Translations under genes and position numbers: made by a program
Notes under the pieces: model-generated
What the model saw: the letters and a program-made list of their open reading frames with translations, nothing else
Told to the model about the DNA's origin: nothing
Databases searched by the model: none
Shown: positions 31,971 to 44,554 of the stretch, piece after piece
Numbering within the stretch: the stretch's first letter is position 1
How the letters are laid out: every line of letters begins with the position of its first letter
Assembly: GCA_015178975.1 (NCBI GenBank)
Contig: WHVD01000110.1
Coordinates: 1-64,000, forward strand
Origin: Hysterangium stoloniferum
Taxonomy: Eukaryota; Basidiomycota; Agaricomycetes; Hysterangiales; Hysterangiaceae
Length of the DNA: 64,000 nucleotides
Direction: 5' to 3'

Positions 31971-32800
31971 AAAAAGTCACAAAGAGTCTACATGAGTCAC
32001 AAAGAGTCTATAACAGTTGCAAAGAGTCTATAACAGTTGTAACAAGTCTATAAGAGTCACAAAAAGTCCAAAAGAGTCGCAAAAAGTCAAAAGAGTTGCA
32101 AAAAGTCCAAAAGAGTTGCAAAAAGTCCAAAAGAGTTGCAAAAAGTCCAAAAGAGTTGCAAAAAGTCCAAAAGAGTTGCAAAAAGTCCAAAAGAGTTGCA
32201 AAAAGTCCAAAAGAGTTGCAAAAAGTCCAAAAGAGTTGCAAAAAGTCCAAAAGAGTTGCAAAAAGTCCAAAAGAGTTGCAAAAAGTCCAAAAGAGTTGCA
32301 AAAAGTCCAAAAGAGTTGCAAAAAGTCCAAAAGAGTTGCAAAAAGTCCAAAAGAGTTGCAAAAAGTCCAAAAGAGTTGCAAAAAGTCCAAAAGAGTTGCA
32401 AAAAGTCCAAAAGAGTTGCAAAAAGTCCAAAAGAGTTGCAAAAAGTCCAAAAGAGTTGCAAAAAGTCCAAAAGAGTTGCAAAAAGTCCAAAAGAGTTGCA
32501 AAAAGTCCAAAAGAGTTGCAAAAAGTCCAAAAGAGTTGCAAAAAGTCCAAAAGAGTTGCAAAAAGTCCAAAAGAGTTGCAAAAAGTCCAAAAGAGTTGCA
32601 AAAAGTCCAAAAGAGTTGCAAAAAGTCCAAAAGAGTTGCAAAAAGTCCAAAAGAGTTGCAAAAAGTCCAAAAGAGTTGCAAAAAGTCCAAAAGAGTTGCA
32701 AAAAGTCCAAAAGAGTTGCAAACAGTCTATCAGAGTCACAAACAGTCACAAACAATCACAAAGAGTCTAGAATAGTTGCAAAAAGTCTAAAAGAGTTGCA
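31971..32800. repeat. 20-bp minisatellite, about 41 units
   Basis: The unit AAAAGTCCAAAAGAGTTGCA repeats 31 times without a single change from 32101 to 32720. Degenerate units (AAAGAGTCTATAACAGTTGC-like) lie on both sides. All six frames are nearly open because the unit has no stop on either strand, which explains overlapping ORFs of 220-250 codons. Confidence 0.97.
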
Positions 32801-35383
32801 CTCTAGCTTCCTGAAAACTTGCAAATCGCATTGAATATTCCCAAACACTTGCCAATTGTAATGAATCACACTGTATCTTTTCAAATATTTGTGAATCACA
32901 CTGAATCACACTATATCCTTTCCAATATTTGCGAATCGTGCTGAATTGCAAAACATCAGTTCAGGGTTTCTCACCTTGAAAAACCTCTAAGAAACTCATG
33001 GAAAATCATCAATTTCTTCATGATTTCACAAACAGATTTTTTGAATTTCCATAGTGTTTGTGACCAAGGAAAATTTTGTTGAAATATATAATTATTCAAT
33101 GATTTTATGTATAATTAAATTGTAAATTTCATCATGGTTTTCCCCTTGACAAAACATTAAAAAAACTTTGTCTTGGCTCGAGATTTTTTCAGGCAGAAAA
33201 CCATAGTTTTCACTGAATTCCCTCAGGGGCAAAATTAAGTAGAAATATGTGGTTTTCAATTGATTTCTCTAGGCACATTATTACAGTTTTCATAGGATTT
33301 TGTTAGGTGGAAAAATCCTAACAAAATACAGGGTTTTCTAAAAGTTTTCTTATTCAGAAAATCCATAAAGAATAGGCTATTTCCAACAATATTTCCTCAT
33401 AATTTCCTGATGCAAATTTTTAGAATTTTCAGATCCCATTTTTGGCCTCAGAAAAACCTACTAAAACTCAGAATTTTCAAAGAGTTTTTCAATTCACAAA
33501 ACACTTAGAAAATTTGGCCAAATAACAAGATTTTCTGAAGGTTTTCCAACTCCAAAAATCTTGGGATGCCTCCAGTGTACTAAAATATCCAAACTCCCGT
33601 AGCCCCCAAAAATGCAAGAAATCAGGTCACGCCTGGTCGTGAGCCAGGAGATGGTCTCACTTTTTCAAATTAGAGCATACTCTCCTATAACTCACAGTAA
33701 TGCGATGTAAGCTACTGCACTGTATTGTGACCCGGAGAATTGGCGTATATAGTAGGCTGCTAGAGTGGGTCGGTTGCTCTCGGTCCTACATCTGTGACCG
33801 TACTCAGTCCGTGACTGTCCACTTGGAGACCTGAGTTAAAGCTATAAAACCCAGACAATTGCATCCTTTTTGATTGGCGTATGAGCTTTTAAGCCAACTT
33901 CTCGTCCCCTAACTATTCCCCTTTGGATGAAGTATCATCACTACTTCCCTACACGCGGAGTGTATGTGATTCCAAAGGCAACTGTGGTGATTTCTATAAT
34001 GGGTCTTCTTGCCCGTTGCGCCTTTATGGTGCGCGTAAAATTGACAGCTACCAGTTGTAGAGTCGAGGAGGAATTTTTGAGTTCCACGCACGGCTAGTGG
34101 CTCATTATCTTCAGCGATTGACGCGCTTCCATCAATAACGCACGTATTAACTTGTTCTCGTATTCTCGTATGTGCAGTGCAGCGGGCGGTTATTATCTCC
34201 CCTTTTGCGACCATGGCACTACGACGTGTAGGAGGGCTTGGTGTATAGCCATGTTTGAGAACGGACTACGGCTGTGCCGGTGAAGGTGAAACGCGGCTCT
34301 TCACACCGAGGCTCTGTGCTAGATGGTGTTGATCAGTACACCTACGTGTCTTCCCATTTTTAAAGAGTTAAAACATTATCAAAAAATATAAAGGGATTCG
34401 AAGCCTTGGTATTGAATCTATGGATCTACTAGTGGAATTGTGTAAGTAACAATTCGGCTACTCATTCTTTAAGATCATGATGTATGAGTTTATATGAAAA
34501 CCCACTAGGTATTCCTGGATATCATGCAGATAGCTCTTCTAGAACATATCTTTGAGTAATTCTAAGGATATGCCAGGATTTGCTATTACACTATTATGAA
34601 GTACCAGATGTTTGGCAAGCCAAAGGTGTTTGAAAAAGAATTATGGCACTCGAAGAAGATAGAAGCCAATTGTCGGGTACAGTTTATATGTCAAATACTT
34701 AGTATATTAGTATGAGTGCAATATCTGTATTTATGTAACTATCACGTACGAGGCCCGGCCAAACGCCGGGAATATATTAGAGGATAATCACAGTGCCCAG
34801 AATCTCGGGCAACTTGAACTCGTTCCCACGGCACCATGCTGCGCTGCCAAGCCGTTTGGTGCGTGGCAATTGCGGGCGTTTATTAACGAGCTCTGACATC
34901 GACGTCTGGTTTTTGCTTTTTTTGGTAGTGCTAGTACTGCTTGCAATGGGCTAGCAAGCGACTCCGCTTCCTGCATTGAGCGTCGGTAAGGAAACGTTAC
35001 CAGTCAAAACAGACTTCAATATCGCGAAATTCATACTGCTCAGGCAACAGAGCCGGCTCCCATCTGTACTGTATAAGAGCTGAGTATGTGGCTAAGCTCT
35101 TGCAATCGCTACATTCCAAGGCAATTTTCCGTCGAGAAGAACAAGATTACATTACAGGATATACTGGGTATAATATACAGGTATGATGCAATTCGACATG
35201 AGTATGAGACATTGATAGTAATGCAATGAGAATTCGACGAACGATGCCAAGTATAAGGATGTTATTTTGATGTCTGATCCTTATATTCAAAACATTTTGA
35301 AGATCCGAAGGGTGATAAAGAAAGGATAGGATAAACCCGAAAGTCAGGACGACAGTAAGTTATGACGAGATGGCTGTGGACCG
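32801..35383. other. intergenic, AT-rich, no supported gene
   Basis: 32801-33580 is AT-rich with degenerate words such as GAATCACA and TTTTCAGG...GAAAA, perhaps a decayed repeat. A 101-codon minus-strand ORF at 33909-34214 has no recognisable domain. A small hairpin (CCCGG...CCGGG) occurs near 34754. Nothing else is seen. Confidence 0.4.
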
Positions 35384-38300
35384 TCACTGGCCAGCGTCGG
35401 ATTCTTCCCCGAGCCCTGTAGTCAAACTGAGCTCTGTCATGTCTCCTAAAAGAATCTCGTGTTCTGGTTTTAGCTTCAAGCTTCCAGGAGAACCAGTGCG
35501 GATAGAAAAGTTGGCGCTAGTGGCTACGCTGGCACCAGACATTGACCTTTTATGCGACATGGGAATGGCCTGCGAAGAACCCTTCGCAGAACCGTTTGCC
35601 TGCTCATTTGCACCTTGTTTTTGAGCCAATTTCGGAAGAACTAATGTGGGAGAAGGCGGTGGAGATGCGGCTGATTCTAATGATCCCTGCGCAGGAGACT
35701 CAGGGCGTTCTGATATGAGCAATGACATGGAATTAGGGATACTTGGGAAGATGCTGCTACTTGTTGAAACCGGTCTGGCTTTTGGTGGAGAAACCGCTTG
35801 TAAAATAGATCTAGGAGGCGAGCCGTGGCGAGGGGCTTGCAAATGGTCCTGGGTACTTTTGATAGCGGAAGTCCGTGTGCGATCTGGAGAATAAAGGCGT
35901 CTCACTCGCTGTAGTTCCTTTTCCTTCTCTTTAAAGCCCGAAATGGCGGCCACCAGCCGATCTTCAAGATCCTTCACTTGACTTTTGAGGCCATCATTCT
36001 CGCTTCGTAGTTCTCTGCAAGTCTTTTGAGAGTCTGCCAAAGCCGCCAATAAAGCCTCCGTCTGAGAGTCATGTTTTTCTTTGAGGGATTGGATCTGTGA
36101 TTGAGCAAACACGGAACTTGGAGTTGTCGGAGACGCTCGGCCGCCACCACTACCTGTACTCTCACCATAGCCAGCGCTAATAGAATATGTAGAAGTAGTC
36201 CGTGGATGGACACTACTCGCGCTATCTCGACCATCGACACTGTTTCGACGAGATACTAGGTCCGATATAGCTCGGGCGAAGACAGGTGCAGGGCGAGAAT
36301 TTGACCAAGAATCTGCGCGGGAGAGCGGCCGAGAACTAAGTAGATTTGGACTACTTGCTCCAGCACGTCCGCCTAGATACCTTAATTCACGCTCACCACT
36401 CCGGGTGCTTGTTCCGCTGCTAAATCTGGGAGCGAACATAAGGTCGACGTCAAACAGCTAGTAGGTTAAGCCTACCTAAACGGATCTCGGTCTCTTTCGC
36501 TCTCTGTTGAGGGAAAACCGCTGCTCATAGGACTGGACTTGTCACGACCTCCCAGCGAGATCGGCGTTCTATACTCCCGCTCACTTCCGTTACGAGAGTG
36601 TATCATAGACCTGTGTTGGTAGCCATCAGCAGGCAACCTCCAAGTCATGTGACGGGCTCACCTAATTCCAGCGATATCTCTCCGATCGTCTAGCAGGCCG
36701 GCTGCAGCGAATGCCTTGGCAGTTCGCGGCCCTAACCAATCGGTATTCACGGCTCTACCGACTCGTTCCCTGTCGCCGGATCCGTACGTGTATCGCTCCC
36801 TGTCCCTATCTGGTTCTCGTCCTTCATAGGCAGTACTAACGCTATCAGCCACACTGTAGGCATACTCTGAACCATTATATCCTGCTGACTCGGTGAATCG
36901 ACGGTCACTGAATCGTGTGAATCGCGATCTGGTGATCTCCTGAGGGCGGACGTCGTCACCAAAGTTGGGACTTTGGTCCAGGCTCATGCTACGTTTCCTA
37001 TAACGCCTTTCTCCAACTCCTTCGCGGTTGCGAGGTTGAGGAAGTGCGGCGGTCGAATTAGTCCTAGTACGAAATGCCGAAATGGGACGCCCTGCAGTTG
37101 ATGCAGGGTTTGATTGCATATTGATAACTGCATCTATAGGCGGCCTTGTGCGATTGCGTTCACGCCCTAAAGAGCCAAATGGTGACGAGTTCAGAGTTTC
37201 AGGTGAAGCTGACGTTGGCCTTAACTCTCCACTTCTGGGAATAAAACGTGAAGTCGGTCGGGAATCGATAGCCGGGGATGGACCGGGAGTGGGAACGGGC
37301 GAATGTCGTGTCGGCACGCCAATTTGACTTTTGTGGTGTATTGCAGTCTGCGAGGCGGACGCGGAAACATTTGACCAAGGAAAATCAGGAGTTCGATGTG
37401 GCTCGTTTAATGTCAAGGGTGGTGCTGTCAACGGACTGGGCTGCTTTGAGGCGTCAGATGGTGTTCCCAGGTCAGATGAGGAGACGGTTGATGGTCCAGA
37501 TGAGGGAGCGGCTGCTTCCGAAGCATTTGCTTCCAGCCATGGGATATGGCTGCGAGCAGCAGTCGGTTTAGGCGCGTGTGAGGGTGGAAAGACGTCTTGC
37601 GTAGAGTAGGTTCGTGGTGGTCGGATAGCTCGGGCGGGAGACGGAGGTTGGACGGAGGGTGTCAGTGCGACCACGGCACTGTTTCGGCGTACATGGGATG
37701 ATGACAGATGATCCGGTTTAACAGGAATGCGAGATAAACGCCGCAGCGGCGATACGGGAGGAGAAGCGATCGGGAGGTTAAGGGGATCAGGTGATGGTGA
37801 GGAAGGCTCTGAGGGTAACGGCGTAACTTTACGGCTGGCAGCGTTGTTGAAATTGTTAGGTCGCAACAGCGCCACCAGGTCTGGGTCCAATCCGTCAAAG
37901 TCAAAGCTGACTTCCTCCTCCGGCTCCTGCGGCGGTGGACGCAAAAGAGATGTCTTGCGGCTGACAAAAGGTGTACTTGTTATGGGTGCATTACCATCTG
38001 GTAGCAATGACGACTCGTCGGCATTGAGCAAAGCGCTGCTATCGGCACTTGAAACAGTGTCGTTTTGGATGGTATTTGGCTTCGACCATGGGTCTGTAAT
38101 GTCTTGAATGACAAGGTCAAGATTAAGGCTAAGGCGAGGGCTTCTATCGGAGAAGCTAAAAGATCTATCGACACTCTTCGCACCACATTGGTCCATCTGA
38201 GTATCACGAGAACCGCCTGGCTTTGAACGGCCGTGATCTCGCATGCTTTCTGGTGGAGTACCTAAAAAAATGGATGTTGTAAGGATATTCCGGCACAAAT

Positions 38301-38944
38301 CGAATCGTCTCACCGATGTTTATCACAGACTCTTGGGAGCCATGATGCCCGCCTCGATAAGAGGCAGTATCAGAAGGCAGGGGTTCATCCAAGAGGAGAG
38401 GGTGATCTACAGAAAGATCAGGAAGCTGTTTCGATACTCCAGAACCGTCCGGGTCGTTTTGCGTTATTTTCGTAATTGGCTTATCCAGGTCAGCACGAAA
38501 GTCTGATGGATCATGGGGAGCACTTGAAAGCGAATGAGTAACATTATGTCTTATACACGAACCAGTCGCTCTAGAATGACTTCCAAAGCCTTGTCCTATA
38601 GTTGGGGCTGGTCCAGATGGAGTTGAGTCATCGAGGAGTATATTACGGGTATCTGTGGGTATGCTATCCAGACCACTTCCTCAAGGCGTAAGTGATCACT
38701 CACGCTTGCGTCCTTCTTCCATTACTCCATCCTGATCGATAAGCAGTACAGTCTGGTCTTGAATGCTGAGTTCTGACGGACCTACAAGGGATTTTCGTGC
38801 AGATTTCAGCTGAGAGAAAAATGACGGTTTGACTAAGGAGTTATTTGGTGTACTCCCTCCAAATCCCAAGCGACTACGGAGTGATTTAGATTGGGAAGCT
38901 CCAGAAACAGGGTTGCTAGAGACTGGATTAGATGAACTGGGCAT
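35384..38944 (-). CDS. Ser/Pro-rich coiled-coil protein, about 1118 aa, function unknown
   Basis: Exons 38944-38704, 38652-38314, 38261-36662, 36610-36476 and 36425-35384 join in phase. The protein is mostly low-complexity and rich in Ser, Pro and Arg, with many RxxS- and SP-type sites (SRKTSLL, RRLSRIP, KRSMSLDQSP), suggesting heavy phosphorylation. A coiled coil of about 95 residues near residue 890 (QSLKEKHDSQTEALLAALAD, then RSENDGLKSQVKDLEDRL) is the only clear structure, and the C-terminal tail is again Ser-rich. Such architecture is common in cytoskeletal or cell-polarity scaffolds, but that is inference. The gene diverges from TFC4 over 267 bp. Confidence 0.75.
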
Positions 38945-39211
38945 CTTGACTCTATGAAGAAAAAGTTAAGTTTGAACGGGAAGGCGAATACAGAACGATA
39001 AGATCCAGTCGAAAAATGAAGGGCTCAAGACGAAGAACGCATTAGGATCGAGTTGACTCGGTTTGTAGCCAAAGACTACAGCCCTTGTTTATGCGTAACC
39101 GTGGGTATATTCAAGCACGTGACTATGTGACGCGTCGGTGTCTCGTAGATATATATGCAAGCTAGTTACATCGTCTAGCTCTGTGAATTGATAAAATATT
39201 TGGGCTCCCAC
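38945..39211. promoter_or_regulatory. shared divergent promoter region
   Basis: 267 bp between the start codons of the minus-strand coiled-coil gene and plus-strand TFC4. It contains TCACGTGAC-like words (GCACGTGACTATGTGACGCG near 39115) and an AT-rich ATATATATGC near 39151. Which elements serve which gene cannot be told. Confidence 0.45.
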
Positions 39212-42200
39212 ATGGCGCCACGCCCTCGCAAACCTGTAGACCATCCGGGTATGGTACCTTGGAAAAATGTAGACCTGGGTGACACACTATCGTATGAAGT
39301 CGCTGAGGAATGGGAGGATGCATCGAGCGGAGATGACAGCTTGTATTGTACGTCTTACATTTGTCTCTGTGCCTTCCGACTCTGTGACTTCCCTTAAGAC
39401 AATGATGACGATGACAATAGCGATGATGGCCGCAATAGTAGACCTGATGATTGGTATGCTTTTGAAGAGGACATTTTAGATCAGGACGATGATGTTGCCG
39501 ACTCGGAATCTGGCGTCAATGTGGAGAAGGCAATTGAGGGCGATTTCAGGTGTGTCAAAATATGTCGTGAACCTCGAAATCGATCCCTTATCGATATGAC
39601 AGCCGGCTGGTCGACAGTATCAAGAAAGGGGATCCTGTTGGTTCCGGTTCCGGTTCTGGCTCTGTGTGGGATATATCCATCGAGGAAGCGGAAGGATTTG
39701 ACATACAAGAGGAATTAAGGAACGCCACCGGTATTGGCAAGCGCAAGCAGCGCGTGAGTTACTTTTCTTGGTTGAATAACTATTACCAAATTTTGCATAA
39801 TTTCTAGCGCGGTCCAAATGACCGACCTATACTTTCACAACAAGTGAAAGCATTATTGGGAGAAGCGAACACCGCCTACGTGGCTCAAAATGTACCAGAA
39901 ACCATCCGCCTTATGCAAGAAGTTATCCGTATCGAACCACGAGAGCCGTCCGCATGGACGACGCTGGCTCTGTGCTATTCTGATATTAACGAACCGGAAA
40001 AGGCTCTAAAATTGAACATCATCGGAGCACATCTGTTCCACGACGTCGATAAATGGATAGAACTTGGAAAAGAATCACGGTTAGTCGCCAGTACTACTTG
40101 TGTCGGAAAGTCCTTACTTGAAGTATGTCAGAAATTTGGGATACTTACGTCAAGCACTATATTGTTACCGCAAGGCTTGCACGTTGAATCCTGGTGACGT
40201 AAACGCACAATGGGATCGAGCATCCGTTTCAAAGGAGCTGGGGGACTTAAGAACGGCAAAAACTGCTTTTTTAGCCATTTTAAAGCGATATCCTCACAAC
40301 ATTAGCGCATTGGAAGAAATTCGTCCCATTTTAGTTGAACTATCTGAGGTTCCCCGTGGCATAGAACTTTATCAAGAGGCCTTTGATTATTATCAAGAGA
40401 TATATCCAACTGGAAAGGCCGTTGATGTGTCTGGCGCGGAAATCTCTGGTGGCGGATTCGGCGACATACAAATAATTGTACTCGCGGACTTTTACAACTC
40501 GGTTGGGGATCCGGAAAAAACCATAACCACTATCCGAAAGGGTGTTCGATGGCTACAGGGACGGGCCGATGAGCGTCAATGGGATAGCGAAGCCGACGAC
40601 AGAGAATTCGATGTTTCGGGGGTTACACGAAGGGATCAGACTACCGAGCAACGTGATACTGGTTATCCTCTTGATATAAATTTTAGGCATAGATTGGCCG
40701 TCGCAAGATTAATGCTTGGTGATCACGAGGAGGGAAAAGTAAATTTTTGACTTTATCACATCAAATTCATGCTTTAGCTGCCCTTTGTAGATGCATGGCC
40801 GTCTAATTCTGCAGAATGATGTTCGGGAACATGCGGTGCTCTTCACTGAAATCGCGGACGTTATGTTTGACCAAGGGTTGTATGAAGTTGCATTAGGAGT
40901 GTATGAGACACTGTCAGCCGATGAGACGGTGCGACTTGCCCCATAAATTGTGAGGCATGCAGTGGTATTAATGTTTTCCAAGACCAGCAGTTACCGCATT
41001 GTATTTCAAGCAGCCGCTTGCCAGCGTAACATGGGAAAATTGAGAGAGGCCGCCGAAGTTTACGAACATGGTAAGCTCAAAACATGTTTACCAGACTTCG
41101 ACTGGGGGATGATTGTTTCCACAGTCCTTGCCGGTGATCCGGATCATATCGATGCAAAAATGAAGCTTGCGGAAGTTTATGAGGCAATGAACGAGCCTAG
41201 AAAAGCATTAAATTTGGTTTACGACGGTATGATATCCCCCACCTTCTGTACTCTGTAATCAATCGGCCCTTCACAGTCATTGACGCCCGTAGAAGGGATG
41301 TGGGTCGTGGAGATAATGCAGAAGGAGGTGAAAGAGACAATGCACTAACCAAGGACTCTCTTTTTGAAGAAAAATCGGCTCGTGGCAAAAAGAAAGTTAA
41401 GCGTGGCATGTCATTGGCTCAACTACAAACCCTTGAACTAGAACATGAAGCCGAGACGAAGCGTGGATTTGAGGCTCTCAAAAACCTAGCACCGGATATG
41501 AAGAAAGGTGACCCTGTAGCTGAAGTGGCATGGCTTGCCGAAGCGGAGAAATTGGTGGAAAGCTTCCGTGAGGTGAAGCCATTGTTTCCTTCGACCAGAG
41601 TGGGTGCAAAAAGACCTTTGTGGGGATATGTGAATAATTGCTATGTTGCTTTGACTAGATTGAATTCAGAGGAATGCCTGCATGGCGAAGAGCTGCGAGG
41701 AAGGCTAGAAAAGAAGCCGAGAATGATGAAGACATAATGGCCTCTAGGCTACAATTGGAATTGGGTAAGCTAGATTGAAGGGGTCTCATGCACACTTCTA
41801 ATAACGTGGTGCAGAATATGATAAAGTAGCTCCTCGAGCGAAGAAGAAGGCCGGAGAAAAAGTAACGGAATTTCGCTGCATTTCGTTCGATGATTGGTTG
41901 TTCTTATTTGTAGAGGTTTGTTTGTTGTATTGTAAGGGTCCATTTAATTTCACTGATGGATTCTGAAGTATGCCTTTTTATTAACTAAAAGAGGTCAATA
42001 TTCCCTTGCCGATGAGGTTCTCCGCCATGCAACGCAATCGGTGGTATTCCAGGAACCCAACCCTATGGACACATTACGACTTGCATTGATCAGTCAGTTG
42101 TTTGTTTGTGGTACCTTTTTCTACTAATACAAATCTTCCAGCCTGTGCCGTTTATGTCAAAGAATACGAGACAGTAGTAGCAATTTCTCGGAAAGTGATT

Positions 42201-43167
42201 AACAGCCATCAGTTTAACAATGAACCTCCAAGGCTACTTCTCGCAACACTTGCAAGTGGCCTACTTTCTGTAGACGCATTCATAGATTCCCGTCTACAAA
42301 AGCATATATCTCGTGAGGTTAAGCTTGCTGATGCTGTTGCCAAGGGCAGGGAGATACGATGGAATCCTCACAATCGCAGATATCACCTAGTTGGTGTCGA
42401 TGAAGGGGCAAAAGATGAGCCAGAAGAGCCAGAAGTCAACTCCCCCGACATTACCGCACCAGACAAGCCCACCAAACATAACCCAGTGATGGTTTGCATT
42501 TACGGTCAACTTTGTGTTGCGGCACGGAGTTATCAAAGCGGAATATGTTCGTCAATCACAATCATGACATCAAATATCACTTTATAGCTCAATCGACAGT
42601 TTATTTACTGCATGCATATGAATACCAGCCTAACGATCCCATTATATGCATAAGTCTGGCAGTGGCGTACCTCGGGCGTGCAATGCAACGGCAAACTGAT
42701 AATCGACATTATATGATCGCGGAGGTAAAGGACCATGATAACTTGGAGGCATACTCTATGAAATTAATATTTTCCTTCAGAGTCTCGCCTTTCTTTCTCG
42801 ATATCGTGACACTCGAACCAGGGATCAAGGGAATGTGGATGAGGTGGAATTCAATTTCGGGAGGGCTTTTCATCAGATTGGTATGTTCGCATCCTAGTTC
42901 AAGCGAGGTATGCCGGTCACGGGTCCCCAGGACTTTTCCACTATGCCAAGGAACATTATGAACGGGTACTCACCAATACGGAGGAGCGTTTAAAACGAGA
43001 CCCTAGTGTGAGCCATTTATCACGTGTAAAATCGTTGAACGTCCTGACCTTTATAATAGGACGTCGGTTTTAGCCGTGAGGCAGCTTATAATCTGTCATT
43101 AGTGTATATAGCTACTGGAGCAAGGGGACTGGTGAAGGAGCTTTATCGCAAATGGCTGTCTATTTGA
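39212..43167 (+). CDS. TFC4: TFIIIC subunit Tfc4/Sfc4 (TPR protein)
   Basis: The TPR subunit of RNA polymerase III factor TFIIIC, which recruits TFIIIB to tRNA genes. It begins MAPRPRKPVDHPGMVPW, followed by an Asp/Glu-rich N-terminus (NDDDDDNSDDG, DQDDDVADSE). TPR repeats start near 39840 (NTAYVAQNVPETIRLMQEVI, then EPSAWTTLALCYSD). Family-specific blocks follow: YPHNISALEEIRPILVELSE, VLADFYNSVGDPEKTI, GVRWLQGRADERQWD and the late RCISFDDWLFLF. The C-terminal TPRs show LLHAYEYQPNDPIICISLAV, GRAMQRQTDNRHYMI, NLSLVYIATGA and LYRKWLSI before TGA 43165-43167. At least nine introns are needed and all joins I checked keep frame. This is a single housekeeping gene. Confidence 0.9.
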
Positions 43168-43424
43168 TCGTTCCAGCCCCTTTTACCTCGCAATGTATCC
43201 AATAGCATAATGTTGTTATCCAGTGTATCTCATCCTCGCATCAGATTTATCATACGTTCCATTGGTATTTTTTTCAATTCAGGAGATTTGTGGCTGTAGA
43301 AGTCAGCTTTATAAACTCTGTTATTGTCTATTCTCACCAGTAAAATGGGTTTAAGCGCTGGGAGGAAGTTAGTTGGTCTTTTATATTCGCCAATCGATTA
43401 TCGATCCACCTACTCACAACACAA

Positions 43425-43793
43425 AGGCTCAAATCCTTGACCGAATATTGCCTTCTAAAATTCATGGGAAATATAAAACTCCCTTGGAAATATTCAAATT
43501 TTTGAAAATGCGCAGAAAATTTATATATTTTAAAAAATCCTGTGGGCACTAGTTTTCTAAATTGAACAAAGTCCATGCATATATATAGCTCAATTTTCGC
43601 AGTGCCCAAATACATAGTACAACTTGTGAAGTGCCCAGATGCATAGTTCAACACAGAAAATGCCCAGAGAATTTGCTACAGAATATTAATTTTCCACACA
43701 TTTCGAACATTTGAACATTTTAAAAACCCACATTCTCCATGGATTTTAGAGGATATTCTAAAATAAAAAATTTGAGCTCCGGGCTGTGACTGC
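43425..43793. repeat. dispersed inverted-repeat family, copy b (most complete)
   Basis: Left arm words GGCTCAAATCC, CTTCTAAAATTCATGGG and CGCAGAAAATTTATATATT are mirrored as complements in the right arm (GATTTTAGAGGATATTC and AAATTTGAGCTCC). The arms are about 120 bp and the centre is a short spacer with GTGCCCA(A/G)AT words. No ORF is kept between copies. Confidence 0.55.
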
Positions 43794-43960
43794 ATCTTCC
43801 TTCGAATTCACCCCTTGTCCTGATAGTTCATGATCACATCCTGTTCTCATGCTATGGATCCCGCCACACATGTCAGTTTGTTGTAAATAATATTAACAAT
43901 TTACCACCTATCACTCTCCTTCATCACTGATCTTTAAATGTGGGAGTTGTGATTTTCACC

Positions 43961-44040
43961 CACCATGCTTTTCTCCCTGGCTTCATGCTTTTCTCCCCGG
44001 CTTCATGCTTTTCTTCCCAGCTTCATGCTTCTCTCTCACT
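43961..44040. repeat. 20-bp tandem repeat, 4 units
   Basis: Four consecutive units of CTTCATGCTTTTCTCCCNGG type with one to three differences each. Confidence 0.8.
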
Positions 44041-44554
44041 TCAATTCTATCCTATGGCTTCAAGGCTCCAATAACAACCCAAGTGTGAAATCTTAATATC
44101 TAGGCTTTGAGTCTTCTTTTACACGTTCTCAATGTTAGGCTGTCTACTCTCATCTACATTGTCGACGGTCGTACGACAGACCGGCTCGCCTGGATTTAGG
44201 CCCAATGCCTTCTTTGTTCGGTGAACTTCCGTATCTCTCGTAGTCCAGACGCCTTGCATTCCGGGAGTACGATGGTCGGCACATCATACAATTGCATCCT
44301 TCGGCCCTTAGCCCATACACTGGTCTGTTCAGCTACCACTCCCCCATCTTATTCCAGATGTAGGAATTTATTTCATCTTCAGAATGACTTATTAAGTAGG
44401 CACAGTTATTATAGTGGGAGTTGGTCGCCGTGCTTTCACTAGTACTAATATTACATAACAATTTAAATGGGGTCGTGAATTTCTAGAGACGTTGAGCAAT
44501 CACGTGTGGATGCGATTATATCTTCCCACTCACCTTCATCACACCATCTGAACT

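Larger units (their letters stand above)
43168..44554. other. intergenic with dispersed repeats
   Basis: Contains the inverted-repeat copy b and a short tandem repeat listed separately. The remainder, including about 200 bp before the acyltransferase gene, shows no gene. Confidence 0.5.

Noticed and set aside
32008..32834. Six overlapping ORFs of 220-250 codons on both strands
   Set aside because: They are translations of the 20-bp minisatellite, whose unit has no stop codon in any frame.
33909..34214. 101-codon minus-strand ORF
   Set aside because: No recognisable motif and no promoter or splice context, so chance is as likely as a gene.
38679..38703. A 24-bp intron in the coiled-coil gene
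   Set aside because: A 51-bp intron (38653-38703) ending CCCACAG gives the correct phase, so no abnormal intron is needed.
43961..44040. Short direct repeats that might suggest a CRISPR array
   Set aside because: The 20-bp units are contiguous with no spacers and the genome is eukaryotic.
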